From Longimicrobiales bacterium (GTDB taxonomy: Bacteria > Gemmatimonadota > Gemmatimonadetes > Longimicrobiales > Gaopeijiaceae): 63,034 nt of DNA. Both the position numbers and the translations under genes were made by a program. This document shows, in pieces, positions 12,325-20,521 of this stretch (position 1 is its first letter; each line of letters begins with the position of its first letter). The stretch spans positions 1 to 63,034 of the forward strand of contig JANQNV010000277.1 in assembly GCA_028279425.1 (NCBI GenBank), written 5' to 3'. The notes under the pieces are model-generated. The model made no database searches. It was not told where the DNA came from and saw only the letters and a program-made list of their open reading frames with translations.

Positions 12325-13064
12325 CCCGCGATACCCCCTTCGATTGGGGTGAGCACGACGTCGCCGACGGTGCCGAACACACGCTTTGCCTCGGACCCCT
12401 CGCCGTCGAGTTCACCCGAGCCCGGGATGAACTCCGACTCCGGTTCGGAGGCCCTCGGTGGGCGCGCTGGGTGCCCGACCGCTGGAACGGAGCGATTCGC
12501 CTGAGCCCCGTGTTTCCCGACCGTATGGTGGTTGTGAAACCCGAAAGCGATTTCTGGCTCCTACGCGGCGCCCGGGCTCGGGTCTTCTTGCGCATTCCGA
12601 TGCAGGTTCGCGTCGAGGCCCTCGGTGCGACGCCCATCCGCCTCGTCGACGTCCCGACCGAAGCGATGTCGGACACCTGGTGGGGGTCCCCCGAAGAAGG
12701 TGAGTTGGCCTACTGGCTCGACACACGCGCCCGGCGCGAGATTCTTGCCGCGGAGTTCGAAGAGCACCTGTGCATCTGCCCGCTGCAACTCGAGAACTCG
12801 TCGAGCGAAGACCTCAACGTGGATCGAATCTCCCTCCGGGTCGAGTACCTCTCCGTCTTCCAGGACGGAACGAGGCTGCTCTCCGACGAGACCCGGGTTC
12901 GGTACATGGGCGACGCCGCCGAGAGTCGAATCGAGATGTCGGGACACGCCCCCGCCGAGGCACCCGACGCCACGCTCGTGTCGGCGCCTCGCCGACCGAT
13001 GAGCCGGGGCTTCACCGCACGCACCTTCGCCCGGCTCCGGTCCTCACTCGGGGGGTGGTTGTGA
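12321..13064 (+). CDS. DUF432-like protein
   Basis: A 247-aa soluble protein starting at ATG 12321 (ATGA overlap with the transglutaminase gene). It has no signal peptide or membrane helix and looks beta-rich, with a conserved-looking WVPDRWNGAIRLSPVFPDR segment and PMQVRVE in the middle. I assign DUF432 from memory of such proteins beside MscS-type channels, which is also the arrangement here, so it may be a cytosolic partner or regulator of the channel. The family assignment is uncertain; a hypothetical protein is the safe alternative. Confidence 0.55.
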   Translation: MTRDTPFDWGEHDVADGAEHTLCLGPLAVEFTRARDELRLRFGGPRWARWVPDRWNGAIRLSPVFPDRMVVVKPESDFWLLRGARARVFLRIPMQVRVEALGATPIRLVDVPTEAMSDTWWGSPEEGELAYWLDTRARREILAAEFEEHLCICPLQLENSSSEDLNVDRISLRVEYLSVFQDGTRLLSDETRVRYMGDAAESRIEMSGHAPAEAPDATLVSAPRRPMSRGFTARTFARLRSSLGGWL

Positions 13065-13981
13065 TTCCGGCCGTCGGCGCCCCGCAGGACGCCGCCGACT
13101 CGGCGACGGCGACCCCCTCCGGCACGGACGACCTCCTCCAGCGCCTCCTCGACGATCCCACGGTCCTGTTCCGGCCCCTGGCGCTGCTGGTGATCGGCGT
13201 GCCCGCCGTCTTCATCGTGAGTCGTTGGGTGCAGCGATGGGTCACCTACAACTCGACACCGCAACGGGGGTTGGTCGTCGCGCGCCTTCTCACCTACGCG
13301 GGTCTGTTGGGCGTCGCGGTCGCCGTGCTCAGTCAGCTCGGTTTCAATCTCGCGCCTCTCCTGGGCGCTGCAGGTATTCTGGGAGTCGCGATCGGATTCG
13401 CCTCGCAGACGTCGGTGTCGAACCTGATCAGCGGCTTCTTCATCATGGGCGAGCAGTCGTTCGTGGTGGGCGACCTCATCCAGGTCGCGGGGCGGGAGGG
13501 CATCGTCATGTCGATCGACATGCTCTCCGTGAAGCTGCGCACCTTCGACAACCTCTACATCCGAATCCCGAATGAGACGTTGGTGAAAAGCGAGGTGGTG
13601 ACGCTCACTCGCTTCCCGGTGCGGCGGATCAACGTGCGCCTCGGGGTCGCCTACAAGGAGGACCTCGAGAAGGTGAGGGAGGTGCTCTTCGAGACGGCTC
13701 GTGCCAACCCCGACATCTTGATGGAGCCGGAGCCCGTCTTCGTCTTCCATGGCTTCGGTGACTCTTCACTCGACATCCTCTTCGGCGCCTGGACGGCGCG
13801 AGAAAAGTGGCTCGAGGCCAAGAACTCGATCCACCTCCAGATCAAGCGCGCACTGGACGATGCGGGGATCGAGATCCCCTTCCCCCATCGGACCCTGTAC
13901 ACGGGAAGCGAGACGGAGCCCATGCCCGTTCGACTCGTCGATCAGCCGCCGGAGCAGGGCCGAGCTCCGGAGGGCCTTTGA
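13061..13981 (+). CDS. MscS-family mechanosensitive ion channel
   Basis: About 306 aa from GTG 13061 (GTGA overlap with the upstream gene; GTG 13055 is an alternative). Three hydrophobic segments are visible. The third is the Gly/Ala-rich pore helix (LLGAAGILGVAIGFASQ), followed by the MscS beta-domain motif (GFFIMGEQSFVVGDLIQV) and a C-terminal alpha/beta domain. It should open on membrane tension and release solutes. It is the last gene of the moxR operon, so envelope work and turgor release may be expressed together. Confidence 0.92.
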   Translation: MIPAVGAPQDAADSATATPSGTDDLLQRLLDDPTVLFRPLALLVIGVPAVFIVSRWVQRWVTYNSTPQRGLVVARLLTYAGLLGVAVAVLSQLGFNLAPLLGAAGILGVAIGFASQTSVSNLISGFFIMGEQSFVVGDLIQVAGREGIVMSIDMLSVKLRTFDNLYIRIPNETLVKSEVVTLTRFPVRRINVRLGVAYKEDLEKVREVLFETARANPDILMEPEPVFVFHGFGDSSLDILFGAWTAREKWLEAKNSIHLQIKRALDDAGIEIPFPHRTLYTGSETEPMPVRLVDQPPEQGRAPEGL

Positions 13982-14011
13982 CACCCGTATCGCGCTGCGT
14001 AGACTGAACCC

Positions 14012-14323
14012 ATGACCGAGTCCAATTCGTCGTCCGACGCGACCGAACCCGCCGCCGCTTCGCCCACGGGCCATCACCTGGCCACCCTCAGCCACGAGGG
14101 ACGTTTCTGGGACGTCTACGTCGAATTCGACGACGACCCGCGACGCACCGACTCCTTCGGCGCGTGCCTGTGTTTCTCGCCGGCCGATGGCGAGGAGGGC
14201 CTCGCACCCCTCCGGACGACGACGATCCTCATCGAACCCTCGTACGAAGAGGTTCTCTATCGGGCGCGCTCATTCGAGAGCCATCAGCTCGTCGCCCTTC
14301 TTCGGAGCTGTACTCCCGACTGA
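14012..14323 (+). CDS. Hypothetical protein, 103 aa
   Basis: A small acidic soluble protein (MTESNSSSDATEPA start) with a plausible alpha/beta pattern: RFWDVYVEFDDDPRR, then LCFSPADGEEGLAPLRTT and a C-terminal helix ending LLRSCTPD. It lies 30 bp after the mscS stop and ends 1 bp before the convergent NatB gene. I do not recognise a family. Its codon use and GC fit the surroundings, which supports a real gene. Confidence 0.65.
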   Translation: MTESNSSSDATEPAAASPTGHHLATLSHEGRFWDVYVEFDDDPRRTDSFGACLCFSPADGEEGLAPLRTTTILIEPSYEEVLYRARSFESHQLVALLRSCTPD

Positions 14324-14324
14324 T

Positions 14325-15572
14325 CTACGCCTCCCGCACCCAACGCAAGAGTTCGGGAAGGGTCGGTCGCTTGCCGGCCATGAGGATGCCGACCTTGTAG
14401 ATCCGGCCCGCCACCCAGGCGATCGCAATCACGGCCAGGGCCATCCCGACGACGGACAGCCCAACCTGCCACAGAGGGGCTGCCCCCGTGGCGGCGCGGG
14501 CGAACATCAGGATCGGGCTGAACAGCGGGAACAGGCTGAGGCCCACCGAGAGGGGTGCGTTGGGGCTGTCGATCACCCCGGTCACGAAGATGATGGGAAC
14601 CACCAGGAGGAGGATCACGGGCATCTGTGCCTGCTGGGCCTCTTCGTCGGTGTTGCACATCGCTCCGACGGCGGCATAGAGGCCCGAATACATGAAATAG
14701 CCGCCCAGGAAGAAGACGAGAAACAGGCCGAGGTAGCCCACTCCCGGCAGGAACGCCCGGAGCTCGGCGGCTTGAGCGAACGTAGGGTTGGCGGCCAGCA
14801 ACGCCGGAATCCCAGCCGACACGATCAGTGTGCCCGCGAGCCCCCAGATGGCGAGCTGCGTCAACCCGACGGCGCCCACGCCGAGGATCTTTCCGAGCAT
14901 GAGCTGATCGGGGCGCATCGACGAGATCACGATCTCGACCACACGGCTCGTCTTCTCTTCGAGCACGGAGCGCATGATCGACACCGCGTAGAGCAGGATC
15001 GTCATGTACAGTAGAAACGCACCGATGTACGACGCCGCGAAGGCGGGATCGTTCACCCCAGCGCCCCCGTCGGTGAGCACGTCCAGCTGCAGGTCTCCGC
15101 CCGCGAGCAACATCCCGACGGTACCGTCGTCGCCCCCGAGCCGCTCGGCCACGGCGGCTTGCACGAGCACCTGCTGAATGGCCACCTGACGAACGAGCGA
15201 GGGGCGACTGCCGACGACCATCCTCGCCGCGCCCCGCGAGAGGGTCGCCTCGTCGACGACGAGATACGATCCGAGATCGCCTTCTTGAACCCGGCTCGAC
15301 AGCTCCGGCTCCTCATCCTCGGCCGACGCCACCCGCTCCACGGTGTATCCCGCCCGCACCAGACCCGCCTCCACACGATCCGTGAGGATCCCCGTGCGAT
15401 CGACGAGGGCGATCGTCCGGTCGGCCTGCGACCCCTGCCCCGCCACCAACGCCGGTACGACGATCAGGGCGAGCATGAGCACGGGCGCGGCCAGGGTGGC
15501 GATCACGAACCACTTCGAACGCACCCTCTGGAGATACTCTCGGCGAATCACGGCCCACACGACGCCGTTCAT
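14325..15572 (-). CDS. ABC-2 type exporter permease (NatB-like)
   Basis: A 415-aa permease from ATG 15572 (ATGA overlap with the ATPase gene). One helix near residues 20-45 is followed by a large extracytoplasmic region (about 50-190) and then five or six helices, the layout of the NatB/ABC-2 family. The motif VLEEKTSRVVEIVISSMRP just after the second helix is typical of these Na+ or drug efflux permeases. It works with the NatA-like ATPase. The substrate cannot be told from sequence. Confidence 0.88.
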   Translation of the reverse strand: MNGVVWAVIRREYLQRVRSKWFVIATLAAPVLMLALIVVPALVAGQGSQADRTIALVDRTGILTDRVEAGLVRAGYTVERVASAEDEEPELSSRVQEGDLGSYLVVDEATLSRGAARMVVGSRPSLVRQVAIQQVLVQAAVAERLGGDDGTVGMLLAGGDLQLDVLTDGGAGVNDPAFAASYIGAFLLYMTILLYAVSIMRSVLEEKTSRVVEIVISSMRPDQLMLGKILGVGAVGLTQLAIWGLAGTLIVSAGIPALLAANPTFAQAAELRAFLPGVGYLGLFLVFFLGGYFMYSGLYAAVGAMCNTDEEAQQAQMPVILLLVVPIIFVTGVIDSPNAPLSVGLSLFPLFSPILMFARAATGAAPLWQVGLSVVGMALAVIAIAWVAGRIYKVGILMAGKRPTLPELLRWVREA

Positions 15573-16528
15573 GAAACGCCTCCCCCCACACCCGCCCGGG
15601 GGATCCCCGCGTCGGCCGCGGCCTCCGCACCGGCATGACGCACGAAGATCTCGTGGAGCCTCGGCTCGACCACCTCGAACCGGCGGATCGACGCGCCCGC
15701 CTCCATCCCCCTCCTCAAGATCTCCTGGGGATCGACGTGGTCGTCGAGCAAGAGGTGCTCGGCGTCGCCGACGCTCTCGCGCGACAGCACCCCGGGGCCG
15801 TCCAACCATTCTCGCGGTCCATCGAAGGCAACGGCGAGCACCCCCCTCCGCTCGGCGACCTTCAGTTCACGAAGTCCCCCGTCGAGCACCTTCCGCGCCC
15901 TTGAGATCAGGCACACCCGCTCGCAGAGCCGTTCCGCCTGGTCCATCAGGTGCGTGCTGAACAGGATCGTCGTGCCCCTGGCGTGAAAGTCCCGCACGAT
16001 GTCCTCCAACACATCCTGGTTGATCGGGTCCAGCCCGGAGAACGGTTCGTCGAGGATCAGGAAGTCGGGTTCGTGGATCACCGTCGCGATGAACTGCACC
16101 TTCTGCTGCATGCCCTTCGAGAGGTCCTCGGTCCTTCGGTCGGCCCACTCGGGAAGCCCCAGACGATCCAGCCACGCCAGCGCCCGGCGTTTCCCCTCGG
16201 CCCGCGCAACGCCGCGGATCTCGCCGAGAAACACGAGGAGATCGAGCACCTTCATCTTGCGGTAGACACCTCGCTCCTCCGGGAGGTAGCCGACGCGCTG
16301 CCGTCGCGCCTTGTCGGCATCGGCTGCGCCGAGGAGGTCGACCGACCCCTCGTCGGGATGGAGGATTCCCATGATCATGCGGATGGTCGTGGTCTTCCCC
16401 GACCCGTTGGGTCCGAGCAGACCGTAGAGGCTACCGCGAGGGATCACGAGATCGAGGTGATCGACCGCGGTGTGGGTCCCGAAGCGTTTGGTGACTCCGG
16501 ACAGGCGAACCGCCGGGGAATCCGACAT
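15569..16528 (-). CDS. ABC transporter ATP-binding protein (NatA-like)
   Basis: A 319-aa ATPase with Walker A (GPNGSGKTT), Q-loop, a signature (LSKGMQQKV), Walker B (FLILDEPFSGLDP) and the H-loop (ILFSTHLMDQAERL). The C-terminal 80 residues are an extension of the kind (DUF4162) found in NatA-type exporters. It powers the adjacent permease, with which it overlaps by 4 bp. Confidence 0.92.
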   Translation of the reverse strand: MSDSPAVRLSGVTKRFGTHTAVDHLDLVIPRGSLYGLLGPNGSGKTTTIRMIMGILHPDEGSVDLLGAADADKARRQRVGYLPEERGVYRKMKVLDLLVFLGEIRGVARAEGKRRALAWLDRLGLPEWADRRTEDLSKGMQQKVQFIATVIHEPDFLILDEPFSGLDPINQDVLEDIVRDFHARGTTILFSTHLMDQAERLCERVCLISRARKVLDGGLRELKVAERRGVLAVAFDGPREWLDGPGVLSRESVGDAEHLLLDDHVDPQEILRRGMEAGASIRRFEVVEPRLHEIFVRHAGAEAAADAGIPRAGVGGGVS

Positions 16529-16634
16529 GCGACCTCTCTGTGGCGCAGGAGGGGAGCGGGATCGAAGCTCGTTCGTTACCGGGGGAGTGTACGAAGGGGC
16601 CGGCCGGCTTCTTCATTCCGACCCCGCGAGCAAT

Positions 16635-16640
16635 TATTCT
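16635..16640 (+). promoter_or_regulatory. Candidate -10 box for the AbrB-like gene
   Basis: TATTCT in a locally AT-rich patch, 36 bp before the AbrB-like start. AGGAG lies at 16665-16669 and could serve as the ribosome-binding site. No convincing -35 box was found. Confidence 0.3.
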
Positions 16641-16675
16641 AGAGATCACCCTTTCCGACGACATCAGGAGCATGC

Positions 16676-16870
16676 ATGGCCATCTACCGGACACTGTACT
16701 ACGGAGACGTGAACGTAGGTGTCGGAGGCCGCATCACGATTCCGCAAGATATGCGGGACGACATCGGGATCGAGGAGGGGGACCACCTGACGGTGCGGGT
16801 CGAGGAGAATCCGAAGGGCATTCGGCAGATGGTCATCTGGCGGGCAGAGCAGCAACCCGATCAGGAATAG
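16676..16870 (+). CDS. AbrB/MazE/SpoVT-type DNA-binding domain protein
   Basis: A 64-aa protein that is almost entirely one swapped-hairpin AbrB fold: GVGGRITIPQDMRDDIGIEE then GDHLTVRVE, the classic pattern of this fold. Such proteins bind DNA as dimers, either as transition-state regulators or as toxin-antitoxin antitoxins. No toxin gene lies beside it, so a solitary regulator is more likely. Its end overlaps the convergent luxC-like gene by 10 bp. Confidence 0.8.
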   Translation: MAIYRTLYYGDVNVGVGGRITIPQDMRDDIGIEEGDHLTVRVEENPKGIRQMVIWRAEQQPDQE

Positions 16871-18180
16871 CTCCGCTCCACCCACCGCACCAGACGACGG
16901 AGTGGACCCCGCCCGTCGTGCATCCACCACGCCGGGGGATAGGCGAGGTCGTCCAACCCGACCACCCTCGACGCACCGAGCCGACCGACGCTTTCTGAGA
17001 GTTGGGCTGCCGACACCGAGTCGAAGCCGGCGACAGCGACGCTCTGCAGGTACGGTCCCAGCGGTGACAGGACCGACTCCAGAGCATCGAGTCCCTTCAC
17101 CGGAGTCACGTGCACCGTCCGGCCTCCCGGGCTGCCTCTGAACGCCGAGCCACCCTGAGCCACGACCGTCCACGCGAGGTGGTCGCCCGCCCAGAGCCGA
17201 ACGGCCTCCCCGGCGAGGCAGCGCAGTTCGATCTCCCCGCGCAGTTGGTGGATCGCCGTGGCGACCGACGCGGGCAGGGGCCCTGGCGGTAGGCTCGCGC
17301 GAATCCTCTCCAGCTCGCTCGCCAGGTCGTCTCCGAACGCCTCGGCTCCCGCGTAGTCACCCATCACGAACACCTGTTGTGGGCTCACGCAGCCCCGCTG
17401 GTCGAACGCCGAGATCGCCCTAGCGCAGGCGGCCGCAGCACCGTCGTCGCCGCCCGCGAGCACCACGGCGACGCTGATCCGGTGCCCGTAGTCGACCAAG
17501 GGGATTCCGGGGCCACGGAGCGACGCCAGGCGCCGCACCGTCTCGTCTCCGCCGTATGCAACGAGGTACCCCGCTCCCGCCAGTGCGACCCGCTCGACCT
17601 CGGCGTCGACCCCGCCTCGCCAGTAGGCCACGCCACACGCCTCTGCGATCTCGGCGGCTCCATCCGACCGAGGCTCCCGGAGTGCGTCGACGAACAGCGA
17701 CGGAAGCACGCGGTCGCCGGCGCCGGGCTTGGCGAGGACGGGAGACCCCACGAGCAGCCCGCGGACGATCGACGTCACCCCCACCCCGGGCACGGTACCC
17801 GCACAGACGTGCACACCCACGCCCGGACCGATGGGGAACGCGCGGAGGTGCCTCGGCTCCGGACCGCGCAGGTCCACCACCCAGCGATCGAGGACATCGG
17901 GGTCGTCGAACTCCGCGCGCACGAGGGCCTCCAGGCGTGGCGCCGTCCAGTCGGCCGCCATACGGGCGAGCACATCCGCACACTGCGGCACAGACAAGCC
18001 CGTTTCGCCCGGGAGGCGATCGAGGGCCGCACTTCGAAGCGGGTCGGTCCGGTCGAGGAAACGGCGCCCGACCGCGCCCAGCAACAACGCTCGCCGCCGC
18101 CATCCGAGTGCCGCGAGCGCCGGTCCAGCGGCAGTGAGTCGCCGGAGCTCCGACCGCACCTCGGCCACCCCGACGCTCAC
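16861..18180 (-). CDS. LuxC-like acyl-CoA (fatty-acyl) reductase
   Basis: About 439 aa from GTG 18180, which overlaps the luxE-like stop (GTGA). The sequence matches the acyl-CoA reductase (LuxC) branch of the aldehyde dehydrogenase superfamily. The expected nucleophile is C264 (DQRGCVSPQQ), and a glycine-rich NADPH-side segment (PGVGVTSIVRGLLVG) precedes it. LuxC takes acyl groups from acyl-CoA or from LuxE and reduces them to fatty aldehydes. No luciferase genes (luxAB) are in the window, so the aldehyde must have another use. It is the last gene of a six-gene coupled operon. Confidence 0.88.
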   Translation of the reverse strand: MSVGVAEVRSELRRLTAAGPALAALGWRRRALLLGAVGRRFLDRTDPLRSAALDRLPGETGLSVPQCADVLARMAADWTAPRLEALVRAEFDDPDVLDRWVVDLRGPEPRHLRAFPIGPGVGVHVCAGTVPGVGVTSIVRGLLVGSPVLAKPGAGDRVLPSLFVDALREPRSDGAAEIAEACGVAYWRGGVDAEVERVALAGAGYLVAYGGDETVRRLASLRGPGIPLVDYGHRISVAVVLAGGDDGAAAACARAISAFDQRGCVSPQQVFVMGDYAGAEAFGDDLASELERIRASLPPGPLPASVATAIHQLRGEIELRCLAGEAVRLWAGDHLAWTVVAQGGSAFRGSPGGRTVHVTPVKGLDALESVLSPLGPYLQSVAVAGFDSVSAAQLSESVGRLGASRVVGLDDLAYPPAWWMHDGRGPLRRLVRWVERSYS

Positions 18181-19307
18181 CTCCCGGTCCTCGAGGCCAG
18201 CAGCTCGTCGAGTGCGAGGGAGCAGCCCCGAGGCTCGGCGCCCAACGTGCGTCCGATCACCCGAAAGCCACCCTGCCCGTCGGCCACGCCCTGATCCTCG
18301 GTCAACACCGCCGACACCGACCCCAGGTTGGCGAGATCGAAGTGGGCGAGGAGCCCGGCCTCGCCGACCGCGACCGGCTCGAGCGTGGTCGGATCGAGCA
18401 CTCGGGTGCGCATCCATGGCGGGCCTCGATGCCGTCGACTTTCGAGGACCCGTGCTGCAGGATCGCCCGCGACGGCGTCGTAGAACTGCGACAGGAGCTC
18501 CGTCATGCCGTACTCGTTCACGATCCACTCGACCGGAATACCGAACACCTCGGTCAGCTGTTCGTACAGGGTGTGCCGCGGGACCTCACGCGACCGTCCT
18601 TTGAAGCCCCCCGTCTCGAGGATTCTCGAACCGGCGGGCAGTGCATACGCCTCGGCGCTCCCCTGCGCCACGGCATCCAACCAGTGCACCAGGGCGAAGG
18701 CCGTCGCCATGACCCAGACCGGTCTTTCCTGCTCGACGGCGGCGTGCAGCGCCCGACCGAACCCGTCCAGGTCGAGGCCGCCTTCGATCGACATGAAGGT
18801 GCCGCCACCGTCGGTCGAGAGGCTCTCGAACGCAAACGAGACCATCCGCGACAACGACGAGTCCCGGGCTTCGCTCGCCTCCGGCACGAGCGACAGGATT
18901 CGAAGGCGACCGGTGTCCGGCAGCAGGTGACGGCGCAGACCGGGGATCGACGCGGCCCGATAGAGCTCGAGGGAGCGTATGCCGTGTCGCCCTCTCGCCC
19001 CTGCGCCGCGCGAGGTGCCGCTGGTCTGGAACACGACCTCGGCCGGCCCGTTCGACAGAGAAAGAGCCTTGAAAGCCGACGTTGGAACCAGGGGCACTTC
19101 GGTCCACGACGATACACGGTCCGGCGAGCGGTCGCGTGCGAGGCAGAACCTCCGATACACCGGGCTCCGCTCGAACTGATACTCGAACACACGCAAGGCC
19201 AGAGCATCGAATCGCTGGTCGGCCCAGCCCTCGTCGACGGGAGCCCGAAACGCCGTCGTCAACTCGGAGGCGAGGGCGTCGAACCGGTCGGACGCCTCAC
19301 CGGTCAT
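18177..19307 (-). CDS. LuxE-like acyl-protein synthetase
   Basis: A 376-aa acyl-activating enzyme of the LuxE family, starting at ATG 19307 (ATGA overlap with the flavoenzyme gene). The adenylation-type motif FQTSGTSRGAGARGRHG and a later NEYGMTELLSQFYD are visible. C362, 15 residues from the end (RGCSLALDELL), sits where LuxE carries the Cys that receives the acyl group (C364 in V. harveyi). It would activate a free fatty acid with ATP and hand it to the LuxC-like reductase. Length fits the family. Confidence 0.88.
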   Translation of the reverse strand: MTGEASDRFDALASELTTAFRAPVDEGWADQRFDALALRVFEYQFERSPVYRRFCLARDRSPDRVSSWTEVPLVPTSAFKALSLSNGPAEVVFQTSGTSRGAGARGRHGIRSLELYRAASIPGLRRHLLPDTGRLRILSLVPEASEARDSSLSRMVSFAFESLSTDGGGTFMSIEGGLDLDGFGRALHAAVEQERPVWVMATAFALVHWLDAVAQGSAEAYALPAGSRILETGGFKGRSREVPRHTLYEQLTEVFGIPVEWIVNEYGMTELLSQFYDAVAGDPAARVLESRRHRGPPWMRTRVLDPTTLEPVAVGEAGLLAHFDLANLGSVSAVLTEDQGVADGQGGFRVIGRTLGAEPRGCSLALDELLASRTGR

Positions 19308-20521
19308 GCGAAACGTTCGGGCGCCAGGAAGTCGAGATCTGCGGGGTGCGCGCGCCCGAGCGCCGCGTCGGCAGCCAACCGTCCACACGCGAACGCAAAG
19401 GGAAGTCCGCCACCACTGAACCCCGCGATCGCCACCTCGCCAGGGCGTCCAGGGAGCCCTCCGACCAAGGGCAGGAAGTCGGCGGTCCACCCGAAGATCC
19501 CGCCCCACCGATGAACGTCCGTGAGGCGGAGGCCGGGGAACGCCTGGCTGAACCAGGCTTCCAGGTCGTCCTGGAGATGGGGATCCACATCGGCTCGTGT
19601 GCGTCGGTAGGCGCGATCCCACGCGTCGTTGCGCCAGCCGCTCAGGAGCAGTCTTCCCGTGCGCGTCGTACGCCACAGGTTGAGCTTCCGATCGGTCGAG
19701 AAGGCGCCCGAGAAGGAGCCGCCGCCGACCAGCCGGGCCGAGAGGGCCTGGCCTCGAACCGGAACGACGGCGTCGTTCAGCAAGGCCGCGAACCGCCCCC
19801 CGTCGACGTGCGTCGCGTGAACGACCGAGCGGGCACGCACCACGCCCGCGGAGGTCGCGCAGACGAGACCGTCGCCGTCACGACTCACCTCGGTGACGGA
19901 CACCCCCTCTCGCACCGTGGCCGTGCCCATCGTCGCCGTCCTCACCAGAGCCCGCGCGGTGGTGCCCGGATGGATCGACCCCAGACCCTCGATCAGGTAG
20001 CCGCCCACGAAGCCTCGCCCCCCGAGGCCTTCGCGCACATGCGCCCCCTCGAGCCAGCGGACGGCGAATCCGGCCCCTCGGAGCGCCTCGAAAGCTTCAC
20101 GGACCTCGTGCTCCGTGTGCGGCTCGGCGAGCACGGTGCCGCCCGACAGGTCGAGCTCGGCTTCATCTTCGGCCGACACCGCGCGCAGCGCCTGTGCGAG
20201 GCCGGCGACCGAGTCGAGGGCGAACCGCCACACCCGGGTCGCCACGTCGATCCCTCGGTGCCGGGCCATCTCGTGGAACGGCTGCCGGACGGGGGGCGAG
20301 AGGATACCGATCGCGGCCGATGTCGCCCCTCCGGCGACCGTACCCCGTTCGACGAGGAGGGCTTCGACACCGTCCTGCGCCAGGTGGTAGAGGGTGGAGG
20401 CGCCGGCCACACCGCCGCCGATCACCACCGTGTCCACCTCGGTGGGGAAGCCCTGCCCGTCTTCACGCCCCCGCGGGGCGCCCTTCGGCTCCATCGCTCT
20501 ACTCTCCGGCTCGTTGTGCAT
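19304..20521 (-). CDS. FAD-dependent oxidoreductase, DAO family
   Basis: A 405-aa flavoprotein with an N-terminal dinucleotide-binding motif (VVIGGGVAGASTLYHLA, about residues 32-48), a linker typical of the D-amino-acid oxidase/glycine oxidase family (GGATSAAIGIL) and a C-terminal FAD contact (AIAGFSGGGLPFAFACG). It should oxidise an amine or amino acid; the exact substrate is unknown. The start at 20521 overlaps the deacylase gene by 23 bp and has GGGGAGG just upstream; ATG 20494 is an alternative. The deacylase next door would supply D-amino acids, which fits. Confidence 0.82.
   Translation of the reverse strand: MHNEPESRAMEPKGAPRGREDGQGFPTEVDTVVIGGGVAGASTLYHLAQDGVEALLVERGTVAGGATSAAIGILSPPVRQPFHEMARHRGIDVATRVWRFALDSVAGLAQALRAVSAEDEAELDLSGGTVLAEPHTEHEVREAFEALRGAGFAVRWLEGAHVREGLGGRGFVGGYLIEGLGSIHPGTTARALVRTATMGTATVREGVSVTEVSRDGDGLVCATSAGVVRARSVVHATHVDGGRFAALLNDAVVPVRGQALSARLVGGGSFSGAFSTDRKLNLWRTTRTGRLLLSGWRNDAWDRAYRRTRADVDPHLQDDLEAWFSQAFPGLRLTDVHRWGGIFGWTADFLPLVGGLPGRPGEVAIAGFSGGGLPFAFACGRLAADAALGRAHPADLDFLAPERFA

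Noticed and set aside
16861..19307. Bioluminescence operon
   Set aside because: luxC- and luxE-like genes are present, but no luxA, luxB or luxD is in the window.
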